Below, in pieces: positions 48,201 to 60,702 of a stretch of 64,000 nucleotides of DNA. The notes under the pieces were generated by a model. The model was not told the DNA's origin. It was given only the letters and a program-made list of their open reading frames with translations, and ran no database searches. The position numbers were made by a program, and so were the translations under genes. This stretch comes from Papaver somniferum. Its lineage: Eukaryota; Streptophyta; Magnoliopsida; Ranunculales; Papaveraceae. Location: the NCBI RefSeq assembly GCF_003573695.1, contig NC_039360.1:123466336-123530335 (forward strand). Direction: 5' to 3'. Positions within the stretch are counted from its first letter, which is position 1. Every line of letters starts with the position of its first letter.

Positions 48201-50347
48201 ACCAGATACACGCTACTTTACAATTCAAGATAGAATCACATGGAGCCATCCAAATGCACGATACATACTCAACCAACCTTTTTCCTTTAAATGTAACATC
48301 ACAAGAAAGCATTTTCAACAACAACAACAAAAAATAACTAGTTAGCGTATGCAAAGAGTAAGGGAAACTCTCAAGGCCATTTTAAAGAGGAGAACGGTAC
48401 CTGAATTTTCGCCCCTCTGTATGTGATAACACCTGGAATGCAAGTCAAGGTTGTAAATTCATAGGATGCTACCTGCATATCAGCAAAACCATTATAACCA
48501 TAAGCCCTTATACATGGTCTTAAAGACTTTCTGTCATATAAATACATTCATATTTCAGAAAGACAGGAGATTGCATAGCTGGTCTATGCACATAACAGAT
48601 AAACTAAAACAGAAAAATATTCGGATGGAATACCAAGAATGAAGCATAACTAGTTCCAGCGGCTGCAATTGCTGTTAAACCACTAATCTAACTGTTCCAT
48701 AGAATTATCTGCTCGCCCATTTCACACTCTGATCGCTTTGTATTCTAATCGATAACAATATATAGAATCATTTCTTTTTCTGTCAGTTAAGCTGCCTATC
48801 GTGATCCAACACCCCAAATGAAAGTTAACAATATTTATTCAGATTTCAGACACCATTTTGTGTGAACCTTTGGTAGACTATGCAGAAGTTGAAACAGATT
48901 TTAAAATAGGAGTGATGGTCTAGATGACCAAAGACTTTACTACAAAATGCTCAATATCTGTTTTTGTAAGTACAGATAATCGTGTGCGTTTATAGCATGC
49001 TATGACCGTCCAATTGAGTTTTAAGACCCCTCGGAACTCGGATATATGTCTCGTCTCTGAGGCAATGAAGTTTCTGACAAGAGAAAGAATGAGCACGCAG
49101 TGCAGTATGATATTGAAAACCCGATGTCACCAACAAAACAACACATAATACAGAGAAAACTAAAAGTATAAATTCTTTCATTTGAGTTCCACAAAGAAGG
49201 CAATGCTTCACTAGAAAAACAAAGCAGAAGATGGGAAAGATTTGTGGCGAGACTAAAAGCATTATGGCAAACAATTTATGAACTTAAAATAAGAAATCAA
49301 CATACCTCTAAAAAAAGAAACATACCTCTGAAAATGTACCAGTTAATTTATTTAGAAGGGTTGATTTTCCCACTGAAGGGAACCCAACAAGACCAACTCT
49401 AGAATCACCACTTTTAGTAACATCAAAGCCTTCACCAGCACCACCACCACCTCCTTTCGATGGAGGTGCAAGGAGATCCCGTCGTAGCTTTGCCAGTTTA
49501 GCCTAAAACCATACAAACAACTAAGCAGTGTTGGTTTGTTCAAATAATAGATCTAAAAACCAGATAGTGCAAAGTGAGACACAATAAACTGTCCCTGTGA
49601 AAACCAGAGCGACCAATCAGTAAACTTCCTCGAATAAGCATATATGTTCCCACTTGATACATTGTAATGCATAGAGGGTAGAAATGGGTTGCACTATTAG
49701 GATTATCATACTCTAATGAAATTCACTGCCCTCCACACCATCCCCTAAAACTCAAGCTTTTCCTTTCTGTGAAATACTTCAATTGTATGCCCCTAAAAAT
49801 AGATTTCAGGCCACAATCCGTCTACTGGTAGCAACTCGTTCCTTTAAATACTTCCTAGTTCTATATTTTCGGGATTCTTGAGCATTCCAGTTGAAATATC
49901 AATACAAAAATGTTATAAAAAAAAAATCAAATACAATAAAAGCTCATCCCACCATCAATGTTAACCACAACTCAAAAATATCTCATCCTTGCAATAGTTT
50001 CCCCTCTGAGATTACCATGGCTAGACTCAAACTAAACATTCTAACTTCAATTAACACTCACGATAATAAAATATCTAGTACGATTATTTATTAGAACAAA
50101 CGACAAATCCAGTAAAAGAATGAGAAACCTTAAGTGTTCCAAGATGATGAGAAGTAGCTTTGTTCTTTTGCGTTTTCGCCATCTGGATCAAAACAAAGAA
50201 CAACTATTAGTAACCACTCGACAATCAACGCAATCAAATAAGACGAGGCTTATTAGGGTTTCAGGTATAAACAAAAATTAGGGTTAAGGTATAGAAATGA
50301 AGTACCTCATCTTCAATGTCTTTGATTTTCTGCATGACGGTCGCCAT
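45264..50347 (-). CDS. DRG1: Developmentally regulated GTP-binding protein 1 (DRG1)
   Basis: Complete, ten exons, high to low: 50347-50306, 50182-50129, 49502-49326, 48472-48401, 47954-47895, 47625-47516, 46788-46489, 45817-45626, 45484-45433, 45314-45264. All are GT-AG with consistent phases; the product is 369 residues, the length I recall for Arabidopsis DRG1. It is an OBG/DRG-class GTPase linked to ribosomes and translation, stabilised in yeast and animals by DFRP1-type partners. The basic N-terminal helix ([18 protein letters not shown]) and Gly-rich loop precede G1 GFPSVGKST (72-80), G2 YEFTTLT (95-101), G3 [12 protein letters not shown] (118-129), G4 NKID (249-252) and G5 SAH. Between G3 and G4 is the DRG-specific S5D2L-like insert ([12 protein letters not shown]). 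The C-terminal TGS domain contains [35 protein letters not shown] and EDEDVVQI. No key residue is missing. Confidence 0.97.
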
Positions 50348-50869
50348 TGTTGAAGCTCGGTGGAAGAAACAGGTTTTCAAGACCTTTATTCGATACACTC
50401 AGAACTCCCAAACCCTTTACCTTTTTAACTCTATTTGATCTTACTCGAAAGATTTTTGAGAGTGACAGACTGATAAAACCTGAAATATTGACACTGACAA
50501 AATTATTCAAGGTATAATTTTTAATGACCAGCAAGTCCCTGGCATCTTGCCCAGCCCAGGGGTGGGACTTGGGTTGGGTTAACCCACCTAACCCATGCCC
50601 AACCCGAATGTTGGGCGGACATGGGCAACATATTTCAAAATTTTGGATAATTTTGGGCATAAATTTAATAAACCCGAGTTAAATTTGGTCAAGCATGGAC
50701 ACAAATATTTCTAAACTAAGCAACCCGCCCAATCCGAAAAACTGTAATATAAAGTATAAAATTATTTTTATAATTGGTATTATATTAAGTATAAATCACA
50801 GTTTGGCTAACTTTGCCTGGATTAGTGGTGGTTAGGATTTGTTTTTGGTAAGGATAAATCTATGGTTGT

Positions 50870-52770
50870 GGTTGTCCAGGCCACCCCTTACATCTCGCAC
50901 GCGTGGCGTAAAATATGATAATCAAAAGACAGGTCCACGACTCCACGGTCGTGATTCATCCTTCATGTTCACATTAAACGCTCTATGAGGATTTGGGTTT
51001 CAATTCAGTGCAAAAGAAAATGCCTCTTCTCCTTCTTCCATTTTCCTTTGTTTTTGTGTCGCTCCTGAAACTCTAACCATGACGATCGAACGATTAAATT
51101 GTTAGTTCTAAAATGATTTTAAACCCACAACATTCCCCCCTAAGAGGTACGTTTTCTTTCCCCAATTCCTTTTGTATTTTCCTTTAATTTTCATATTACA
51201 ATCTGGGTTTTAGTTAGGTCCATTGATAGTTATATGTAATTAAGGTGATTTTCAATTCTTCAGTTTTTGATCATTTCAAAGAGGCTAGAGGAATTAATTT
51301 TCCACTTCTGTATAAATTATTTCTTGGTATTTCTCATTTCACGACAATTTTTTCTTCTTTGCAAATTCAAGTTTGAGATTATGTTTATATTCTGATTTTA
51401 GGGATTCTTATCCGAAGTTAATACCCTACGGAAGCTCTAAAAATCAAAGCTTAAGTCAAAACCTCAATTAGATAATTCCGATCGTTTGTTCTTGATGCAT
51501 GTTTGATGTTTGATTTGCTGCTTGTTTCTCCCCATCTTATGAATAATTAATGTTTCTAGCCTTCTTATTTATTGTAGATTTGAAATTTGAGGGACCAGTA
51601 TTGCGAACTTTCAATTCTTTGTATTAATAAGCCATGCACTGGAACTGTTCGCATAAAGTCCTAAACCAGTGTTACACTGTTGGAAAGTATTTTTGGTTAG
51701 GGAAGAGCAACTGCTTTTGTTCTCAGTTATGTGGTTCCGATCGTGATGGATGGGTATAGTTCAATGATTATATCCTAGAAGATCATGTTTTTGAATTCTA
51801 ATAAGAATTTAACAATTTGAATACCATTAAGTTGTCCTCCCACGTTTACTCAATTTCACGTTTTGAAGGAAAAAATAACGAATAAACCTTTTGCTTCTTC
51901 TAACTGACCTCTCCGATTCCAATGTGTGTCTGGATTTCATTAGAGGTTAGATCGTTCAGCTGAATCATTTGTTCTTTTGTAGGTAGTTTGTAGTTTTATT
52001 TTTTATCTGTAGGTAGTTTGTAGTTTCTAAACTTTGTTCATGTCTTTCTGATACGGAGTATTTTTTTTTATCTGATGCCATGTCATTAGGGGTAGTTCTT
52101 TCTCATGGATTATTTATCTTTTTTTTGATCGTATTTGCTAGATCAATTTAATTTTTTTTAGCCATTGATCAAAGCTGCAATAATCTTTATATACAGATGT
52201 TTTTTGGTTTGGGAATTATTCGCGGTTAAATCAAAGGATGTTGATTATGGACTTTTGATAAACTGTACCTTTAAGTGAGTTTTCCTTTCTGAAATCTGTT
52301 GTTGTTGTTTTTTTTTTTTTTTCCAAAAACAAAAATCTTGAATTCTATGCATGGTTGTGTACGATTACTACATTCGTGAAAAACTCATCCCGATATGGGA
52401 ATGCCTGATTATGAGGAATATTATGCATGGTTGGTCTCTAATCAGGAATCCACTTCTCCGGTTAGTATTCAAGCTCCGTTTTAGGTAGTATAGACTCTAA
52501 ACTCAGTGTGTGTTGTTTTATCTGATTTGCATTTTTCATTTTGTTTCTCATTTGGTTATATATTTTGGGAAATCATGCAATTGCAGAAGAGTATACTTTA
52601 GGTACTCTAAATGGTTTAGTGAAGAACAAGACTGACCATTGGGTATAGTAAACCACCTTTACAAGCAAACTCTCCGCCATTATTGTTCCGTTTATTGCCC
52701 GTCTATTTATTTCAACATAAAGAATCTACCACACTTTTTGAACCTACTTCCCCCATACTTTTACTGGCAG
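50870..52770 (+). other. Promoter/5' UTR-like DNA inside the hAT-like element
   Basis: This stretch resembles a gene's 5' region: an ACGCGTGGCG word, a pyrimidine-rich leader (CCTCTTCTCCTTCTTCC) and long T-rich intron-like DNA. A short open exon-like piece follows (MPDYEEYYAWLVSNQESTSP at 52399-52458). It has no recognised family; it may come from the same captured gene as the myosin fragments. Inference only. Confidence 0.3.
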
Positions 52771-52771
52771 T

Positions 52772-52876
52772 ATACTGATCGCTGTGAACCCTGTTAGAGG
52801 ATCCCGACAATGCTTGGCTTAATGGAGAACTTTTGCAGGTTGATGGTCAAGAAGTTATAGCACATCTAGGAAGCAG
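52772..52876 (+). pseudogene. Myosin XI-like fragments, rearranged
   Basis: 52772-52792 reads ILIAVNP, a highly conserved stretch of the myosin motor. After four bases, 52797-52876 reads EDPDNAWLNGELLQVDGQEV, matching the plant myosin XI N-terminal SH3-like domain (WVEDP..AW.DGE), and ends at a GT donor. In a myosin gene the SH3-like part comes first, so the order is reversed here. The pieces are too short for function. Confidence 0.5.
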
Positions 52877-54950
52877 GTAAGGTATGTTAATTAGCCTTAC
52901 TTCACAGTAATACCTAATTTGACTGTATTTTTCATTCGAAAGCAAATTGATCTGTCAAAAATTTATGTGAAATTTTTATCTGTATGTAGTTTAGTCATAT
53001 CAAGAAAAGTCATAATAGTCCATGGACTTTGTATAGCTCTGCGTAACCATTATCAATATTGATGCTAAGTATAATTTTTGGTTTTTTTAATGGGATTTTA
53101 GTCTATTTGATCTCTTCCTATCTTCTTATTTTGACTACATTTGGGAGAATCTGCATTTACCAAATTACGCTTCGTTTTTTCATTTTCTTTTGTACGTGCC
53201 TCATACGCTTCGATTTTATGCTTTTATCAATGACCCGCATCAGCAATTAAAAACAGTGGTATCCTTTTTAATCAATTAAAAAAGGTTAAATTGAATCTTT
53301 AGGAAATGGTACTACAGATTTAGAGAGGAAACTTGAATGTTAGGTAGTGTAGGAATGGGATGAATGAGAATAACAGTGGAATTTAATGGTGTGTGTAAAA
53401 TAATCCATTTATGGGTGCTGAAGAGTAGGAATTGTTTTTGTGAAAGAATGTGAACTGTTTGTGGATACATCCAAGGGAAGGATCAGATCTGTGGATTGTG
53501 ATCATTCATGCGAATATTACGAACATAAAACAATGACTGTTAGTAATATGATATATTTCAAGTCCTTCATTAAGAGAGTTGCCACCCCAAATAAATTCGA
53601 GTCACTACTGTCACATGCTTGACAATGAATATTTGTCGACTCACCGTAGTTTCAACATTCATATCAACTCATGTATATCATTGACAAATGTTTCTGCTAA
53701 CAATTTTTTATCTATTTTTCTAAAAATCTATAATAAGGAGATTCAGAATCTTTAAACATCTCTGGGATTTTTCAGGTTAACAATGCTATTATGCAAACAT
53801 GTCTAAACATAGCTCAACTATGTAAAAGTGTATTCACTACCGGCTGTAGTTTTTATTCTTACACGCGTTTCACCATTAAATTAATTTCACACACTAAAAT
53901 AGAACTTGAATTGTTCTTTAAGTGGTGGTTATCTTCGACTTCCTGTGGATATATGGTTTCCGCAATAAAGTTGTAGTTGTTGATTTTTGGGATTCGTTAT
54001 TGCTGATGCTGTCTACATAAGTTGTTGATGATTTAAACAATATGGTAACCTCTGCCATGATTTGTCGTTCCTTCTAACTTTTATAAGGAAAAATCTCAGC
54101 TCAACTTATCGTGTGACATGCGTTTTGTAGGCTTACAGTGGGTCTAGCACCAGGACCTGCCATATAGTTGTTACTACCGCTACCACTTGCTGGCACAAGA
54201 TCCTCAGAGAGAGCTCCTATTACCACTTATTGGCCACAAGTAACTTGCTGATAGCTGCTACTATCACTACCACTGACTGGCAAAACTACCTCAGAAAACC
54301 TTTCTATGCACGTAATGGACACCATATTTATGACTGGATATTGTGAACCTTGGGAACTGAATCACAAAGCTCAGACACAACAGGCATGCGTCATGTGGAT
54401 GTGGTTATGTTCCCACTTAATTTGCATGTACGCGACTAATAGTAAAAAATGAAGATGACAAAGAATGTAAGCAATATTGAATATTGAAAGTAAATTGTAT
54501 ATACTCAGACTCCTAGCTTTTCCTTTAACCATGAGCTATGCGGTCTATTTTGTCAATTATGATCCGTGTTTTTTGACGAAGGGAATTGGTATGTGGAACA
54601 AATTGTTCGGGAAAGGTAGCCTTTACTCTCTGCAGCTCATAGAAATTTTTTGAATTACCTTCATGCAAGCTTAAATTCACTAGACCAGTTCAAAGAAATT
54701 CTTGATTCTTTGATCTATATATTTTTCTTAAAATTTTGATAGATAGTTCACAGAAATCTTGAATTTGAAACTTTGCTCATTTGATCTAATTTCTTTGTCA
54801 AAAATTTGAATTTGTTCTCAGATTTCGATTAGGATGGCGCTGTTAAATGGTTTTGACGTGGTTGACAACATGTTGTACAGATTATGAACTAGGAGAAGAC
54901 GAAACAACAAGGTCTTAAATTGTAGTGCAATCCTGTGCCGTTACGGCACG
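52877..54950. other. AT-rich interior of the hAT-like element, no gene seen
   Basis: Short ORFs only (for example 53440-53622 and 53791-53976), none with family features. Confidence 0.4.
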
Positions 54951-55189
54951 GGTTAAGCCCTTTTTATTTATTTAAAGTAATTTTAGGTATTATCTTGGGA
55001 AAATTAGGCTCAGGCCCCACCCATGGGTAACTCATAATACGAGGTCCTTAATTAAAAGAAGTTTAAATTTAGGGCCCGAATTATTAAAAGACTTTGATAC
55101 CCTTATGAATATTGCCAAGCCCATAATTAAATGAAATTTAAATCTAAGCCCAAAATTATTAAATCTAGGCCCGAAATTATTAAAGTATA

Positions 55190-56665
55190 TTGCGAATGTG
55201 TAAACATAAGTTACACATGCATATGGCATGTGTAAACATAAGTTACACATGCATATGGCATGTGTATCCAGAAGTTACACATCCTTATGCCATGTGTAAT
55301 GCAAAGTTACACTTGTATATATATGCAAAAAATAGACATAAAAAAGAGAACATAAAAAAATACATGTATTACTTTAATATTCATTTACAACAATTTTTTA
55401 GCATGTGTAACTAGAATTTACACATGCATCTGTCTAGTGTAATCGAGAGTTACATATGCATCTATCTAGTCTAATTGAGAGTTACACATGCATCTATCCA
55501 GTGTAATTGAGGGTAATATTAATAATCAACACCTGCAGATTGACACACCAATCCAAAACACCAATTGATCATCATATTCTTCTCTGTCATCTCAAGTCTT
55601 ACGCAATCATACCTCCTAACTCTTCTGCTCAGAGAGGGTAACCTGTAAAAAGATGGATAAATTAATATTTATGCATGAAAAGACTGACTGGTATTCCAGT
55701 ATCAGACCAGAACATAAAAAAATATGAATGCATGACATAAGATATACAAATCTTAAGTTTTACACATATAATTACCACATGTAACTAGCAGTTACACATT
55801 CAATTGGCATGTGTAACTCGCAGTTACACATCCAATTGGCATGTGTAACTAATAGTTACACGATTTCCGAATTTTTACATTTTGCAGCCTAGTTAGATAG
55901 AACTAGCTAACAGGAGAAATCACAAAACATAAGAATGTTCATAACATGAACCTAACCCTAACTTTATTGAACCCGTGTTTACCATGTCAGTCGTCGTGTC
56001 GATGCACAAACATGTATACCCTTCTATATAGTAAAATATTTGACCATAATTGTTATACCAGTGCTCATTCTGTATAGTAAGTAAAATCCAAGCTTTGATT
56101 CAACAATCTAAGAAACATGGCAACATCATTATATGAAAGAAGGAAAAGCATGAGCAGAAGAAAGATAACTATACAAGTAAAATCCCATATTTTCACCAAT
56201 CAAAAATTGATTATTTGTATAAAAAAGGTCTGCAATCATGAAATATAACAAGCAGTGAAGAACTGATAAAAAGAATTAAGGTTCAATACCTTAACAGATC
56301 AAGTAAGATCCACCACCATCACTATTGTAAGAGGGGAATGAAGTAGATGAGCTAGAAATACAAGCTGAAATAATCATTCAAGAACAAAAAGTAAGTTCAG
56401 ATTTTGGTCAACAAGCAAAAGTTAACAAATTTGAAATCAAGATAACGAAATCAAGATAAAACTGCTCTAAAAAACTACATCAAAATCAGTATGTTTGAGT
56501 AAAAGTTACACATCTAATTAGCATGTGTAACTACAAATTACACATCTATTTAGCTTGTGTAACTAGAAGTTACACATCTGATTAGCATGTGTAACTAAAA
56601 ATTACACATCTATTTAACTTGTGTAACTAGAAGTTACACATCTAGAAGTTACATACCGACTCCAT
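55190..56665. repeat. Array of GTTACACATG / CATGTGTAAC words
   Basis: About 30 copies of GTTACACATG and its reverse complement in three clusters (55190-55510, 55770-55865, 56500-56665). Spacing is 10-40 bp and orientation largely alternates, so neighbouring words form potential hairpins (GTTACACATGC...GCATGTGTAA). The surrounding 54960-58400 has no coding sequence. It looks like a nested non-autonomous element, but I could not find convincing inverted ends. Confidence 0.75.
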
Positions 56666-58560
56666 GATCATAGACCAACGTATTATGTTGTTTGTGCAGT
56701 TGCTCCATCAAACTTACCAATCGGTGTCTTCATATCACTTTCTTCTTTATTTCAGACCTCTCTCCTAAATCTTTCAATGAAACAAAAAAATTTCTTAAAT
56801 AACATTACACATCTTTTCACAATTGCTTAAATAACATTTCTAAGCCCGCGTCTGACAAGCATTGTTCAACAGTTGCTAAGTTCAGCAGTTCTTAGGAATA
56901 TGAATCACAGATATAAACATACTATACGCAAATCAACGATGCACGAAGTAGTTTCTTCTAGCAACTAAAACAACGATGATTTTCACATATATTTATATCA
57001 AATTGAAAGCATTACAAGTCTACGTCCTGTATTAACTAAACATATGAGATAAAAAATTTGTATTCTCCACTACTATTAGCTCATAGACAGTTGAAGGGTT
57101 AGGAAAAACTGTACATAATAAAACTGAGTGCACCACCGAGACCAGAATAGCATGTCATGTGATTAGGTACTGCTAGTCCTCCCACCTACAAACATCAATT
57201 GAAACAAAAATAAATATTACTCTCAATCAAATACTAATTAAACCACTTTGACAGATCTTAAATACAAATTGAGTTCATAGGAAAACACATACTCCTAAAT
57301 CCAGCAATACATACCTGATTTATAAAATTGAATCCACATACTCCTAAATTATTCTTCAACCCAACTGAAAATCACTTAATCAAAATGAACAAAACAAAAA
57401 TTAAATTATCAAAAACAGATCAAGATTGGTTCCCGTAGGAAATTAGATTGTGATAAAACTAAATCAAAATTAAAATCGAGAATGAAAATAAAATCGAATC
57501 GAGAATAATTACTAACAACAACAACTAAAAAACAAACCGTACCTTGATTCTGTTGCTATTCTTCCGAAACAGTGATGATTCTTCTTGATCTCAGAAATCA
57601 AAAGAAACAACAACAACTTCAAATCAGAAAACTTAACATGGAGTAGCTTTGAAACAACAAACTAGAATCAATTGAGAATTCATAGATTGATGATCAGTTG
57701 TTAAATAAATTTGAACCAAATCATTCAGATCTATAAATCCATTGAACAAAAATCGATTAAATCAATTCCTGAGATATCTTCGAATCAACTGAAAAATCCA
57801 TATTTAATCGACGTAGATCAAATCTATTTATTTCAATCGATTAGTTCATTGAGCTATTCAATCGAAATCATCAACGGAGATCCATAAGCATCGTCATCTG
57901 AAATCGATGAAGCTAAACTCGTTTCCTTATTCTCCGTTAAACTACGACGTTGACGATCTGAAACTGAAAACCTTAATACTCTTCAGAGAAAAAACCAGAG
58001 AGAGAAAGTGATGTTGATGTAGAATTTTTGTTTGGATAATCAGGATATTTGTTTGTAAATCTTAGATCTAGGTTTCAAAATTACTTTTTCATTGAGAATT
58101 TCGATTAGGAATTGTTTTTCGGACTGGTTCTTCATCCGAGAGAGAGAGCTAAAGAAAATTAGAGAGAGAAACTGAAAAAGAAAATGAAACCAAAAATGAA
58201 ATCTACGCCTAATTTTATAACTATATATACTAAAGGGCTGTTTTGGTATTATGAAGTAATTTTTTTATTTACAGGCCCTGAATTCTAAAGTTATGGGTCT
58301 AGAAATATCAAAATCTGAAATAATGGAGTTGATAGAGAAGGATCCATTTTGTGGGGCTTCTCTATATTCAACCCATATAGTAGGGGGTTATAGTATTTTT
58401 CATTATTATCTTTCAATCTAATAATGAAAATATAAATTATACCTATCTCATTAATCAAATATGAAGAATGTTTACATAATTGTAAATAATCTTCAATTAT
58501 TTGGAAATTTAAAATAAATGAAGCAATTAAATCTTATTATTACTAAAATTTGTTATTATC
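56666..58560. other. AT-rich DNA, probable remainder of the nested array element
   Basis: No gene seen. The A-rich 57200-57950 stretch (ATCGATT, GAATCAA words) resembles non-coding transposon filler. Confidence 0.35.
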
Positions 58561-58769
58561 ATATTAACAAACTCGTATGTCTAGCGAAACTTGGGCTAAC
58601 CCGAGGAATCCGGGGAACCCGAGGAACATAATTTGGGTGGATTTGGCAATACCTCCATGGGTTCCACGGGTTCGATAAGCAATCTGGGCAAAGAATTCTT
58701 AGCTTGGGTCTGCCTCGGCCAAGCCTTCTAACCCTCCCAACCAACCCAAGTCCCACCCCTAGCCCATCC

Positions 58770-58981
58770 TAGTTAGACACTTGGATTCAGATCTCGGATC
58801 AGAAAAAATCCACGCATTTACTTTTTTTTTTTTGTTTTTTTGTGTGAATTAGATTTCCCATAAAACAAACATATGTTATTGGATAAAGAGTATTACATTA
58901 ACTAGTTGGAAGCCTAACAAGCTAAACTCCAACAACATACTACTACTTTAATTGAACAGGTTGTTGTGTTAGCCTACCAGC
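58770..58981. other. Spacer between hAT-like element and LTR element
   Basis: Short AT-rich stretch with a T-run; no gene. Confidence 0.4.
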
Positions 58982-60684
58982 TGATGAGTGCTAAAAAGTG
59001 CATATTTCTATATATTTTTCTTGGCATTTAACTCATCTTTTGTGCATTAATTCTACATTTTATCCCATATTCTGTATTTTCATTGTTTTCAAGAATAAAT
59101 ATTTTTATTAATTAATTTTGTATTTTTAGGTACTAAATAAAGCTTGGATGAATTACGGAGCAAAAAGAGCAGAAAAGTGGTGGAAGCCAAGAGGTATCAC
59201 ACAAGGAAGCCGCGAAGAATGTTGTGCGCAAGACCAAAAGGCTAGAACTGGGATTGAAGAGGAAGAATTGTTCTTAAAGAAGATATGGGCTTGGCATACC
59301 CAAGGCCCAAAACCCTCACCCAAATCCATTTCCTATATCCATACCCGTTTCCCTTTCTAGCCGTCAGATTGGATCATTTCAGCATCCTACGGTCGCAACA
59401 TCGCCAGTACATCAAAGTCTGAAGCTCCTGTCTAACACTACAGCACCTAACTCCATCTGGAGCCGTCAGCTTCGTTGTATCACTTAATCCAACGGTCGCT
59501 CAGAGCTTGTTTACATCGTGCCGTTCGATTCAATTAGTAAGTGATTATCCAACGGATCTCCTCGTTGCGCATCAACTTCAGATGATTCCGCTCAACACCC
59601 TAGCCATCGAACCCATCGACCTAAACCAAACACACCCTTCTTCCCAAACATCGAGTTCTTCTCCTCCACTCCGTCTGCAGAGAAAACTCTGCCATCTCCA
59701 TTACCACCACGCCCTGCCATCGCCACCTTCATCTCTGCCACCACCTTCACCAGCCACCATAGCCACCCTATATCACCAACCACTAAAACCCATCACCCTA
59801 TGCTACCTATTTCAATGATTTCACACGCCCTCTCTCTGTTAGGGTTTTGAAATCAATGAATTAGGTTGATAGGCAGAGGACATCGAGACAAGCAGCTAGA
59901 GCATGGAGATGGAGCAGAGAAAGGAGAAGAAGCATGGGTAGACGATTGATTCGTCTCATCACAGTTGGTGAGTAAAAAAAATCAAAACACTAATTTTTGG
60001 GGATTTGGGGAATATTTGTAAGAATCCTAATTTTGTATCTTGGGTATAAATAGATGTTATGGGTGTTGTAGAAAACATGCCTGGACTAGCCAGTGCTTCA
60101 CCCAAGAGGACTGGAATAGCCAGTGCCTCAAGGGTTAGTTTTTATTTTAAATGATGTTGTAAACTTGAATTGTTTTTATCCTATCCATGCTCTGATCTTG
60201 TTGTGCTTGAATTGTCTAGGATTGAATATCCTTATAGGTTGTTAAAACACTAAGCAAGCTTCTCTGCGAGTAGTTGCAGTGTGAGAGCCCCAACTACCAC
60301 AAGGTTTAGAATTCATCTTAGTGCCTTTAGCCTCCTTTCTAGACCAACCCTTAGATGAACAGCCGGCTTTGAACCGCAACTGTCATCTAGTTATTCAGAA
60401 AGCCTAAAAGCTGACTGATAACTAACAAGGGACAAGAACATAGTTGGAAGACCTGCCTTTGTTTCTTTATCACTGCCCTTGGCTAACAACCTTGGTTTGT
60501 TTGTCTTTGTTTCACTGTTCTTATTCACTGCCACTGATTTTTCTTGTTAACTGTCACTTGCTTCATTACTTCAATTCACACCCAAGTCTCTGTGGTTCGA
60601 CCCTGCCTTGCACACTCACTACAACAGACCCTGTGCACTTGCAGGTATCATTTCTGTGACTCTTTTAGAGAGCCACCAAGTTTT

Positions 60685-60702
60685 TGGCGCCGTTGCCGGG
60701 GA
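60685..60702 (+). promoter_or_regulatory. Primer-binding site (tRNA-Asp type)
   Basis: TGGCGCCGTTGCCGGGGA, six bases after the probable LTR end CCACCA. Confidence 0.9.

Larger units (their letters stand above)
50557..58761. mobile_element. hAT-like non-autonomous element, about 8.2 kb, carrying gene fragments
   Basis: The left end CAGGGGTGGGACTTGGGTTG and the right end CCAACCCAAGTCCCACCCCT are inverted copies over about 20 bp. They are flanked by GCCCAGCC (50549-50556) and GCCCATCC (58762-58769), an 8-bp duplication with one mismatch. TIRs of this type with 8-bp duplications are the hallmark of hAT elements. Subterminal regions are rich in AACCC/GGGTT words. No transposase frame was found. 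It begins 209 bp upstream of the DRG1 start codon. Inside lie apparent myosin fragments and a separate array region (54960-58400). Confidence 0.7.

Noticed and set aside
54960..58400. Inverted terminal repeats for the GTTACACATG array element
   Set aside because: The candidate ends share only short scattered words (GGCCC, CCCAT) and no target duplication.
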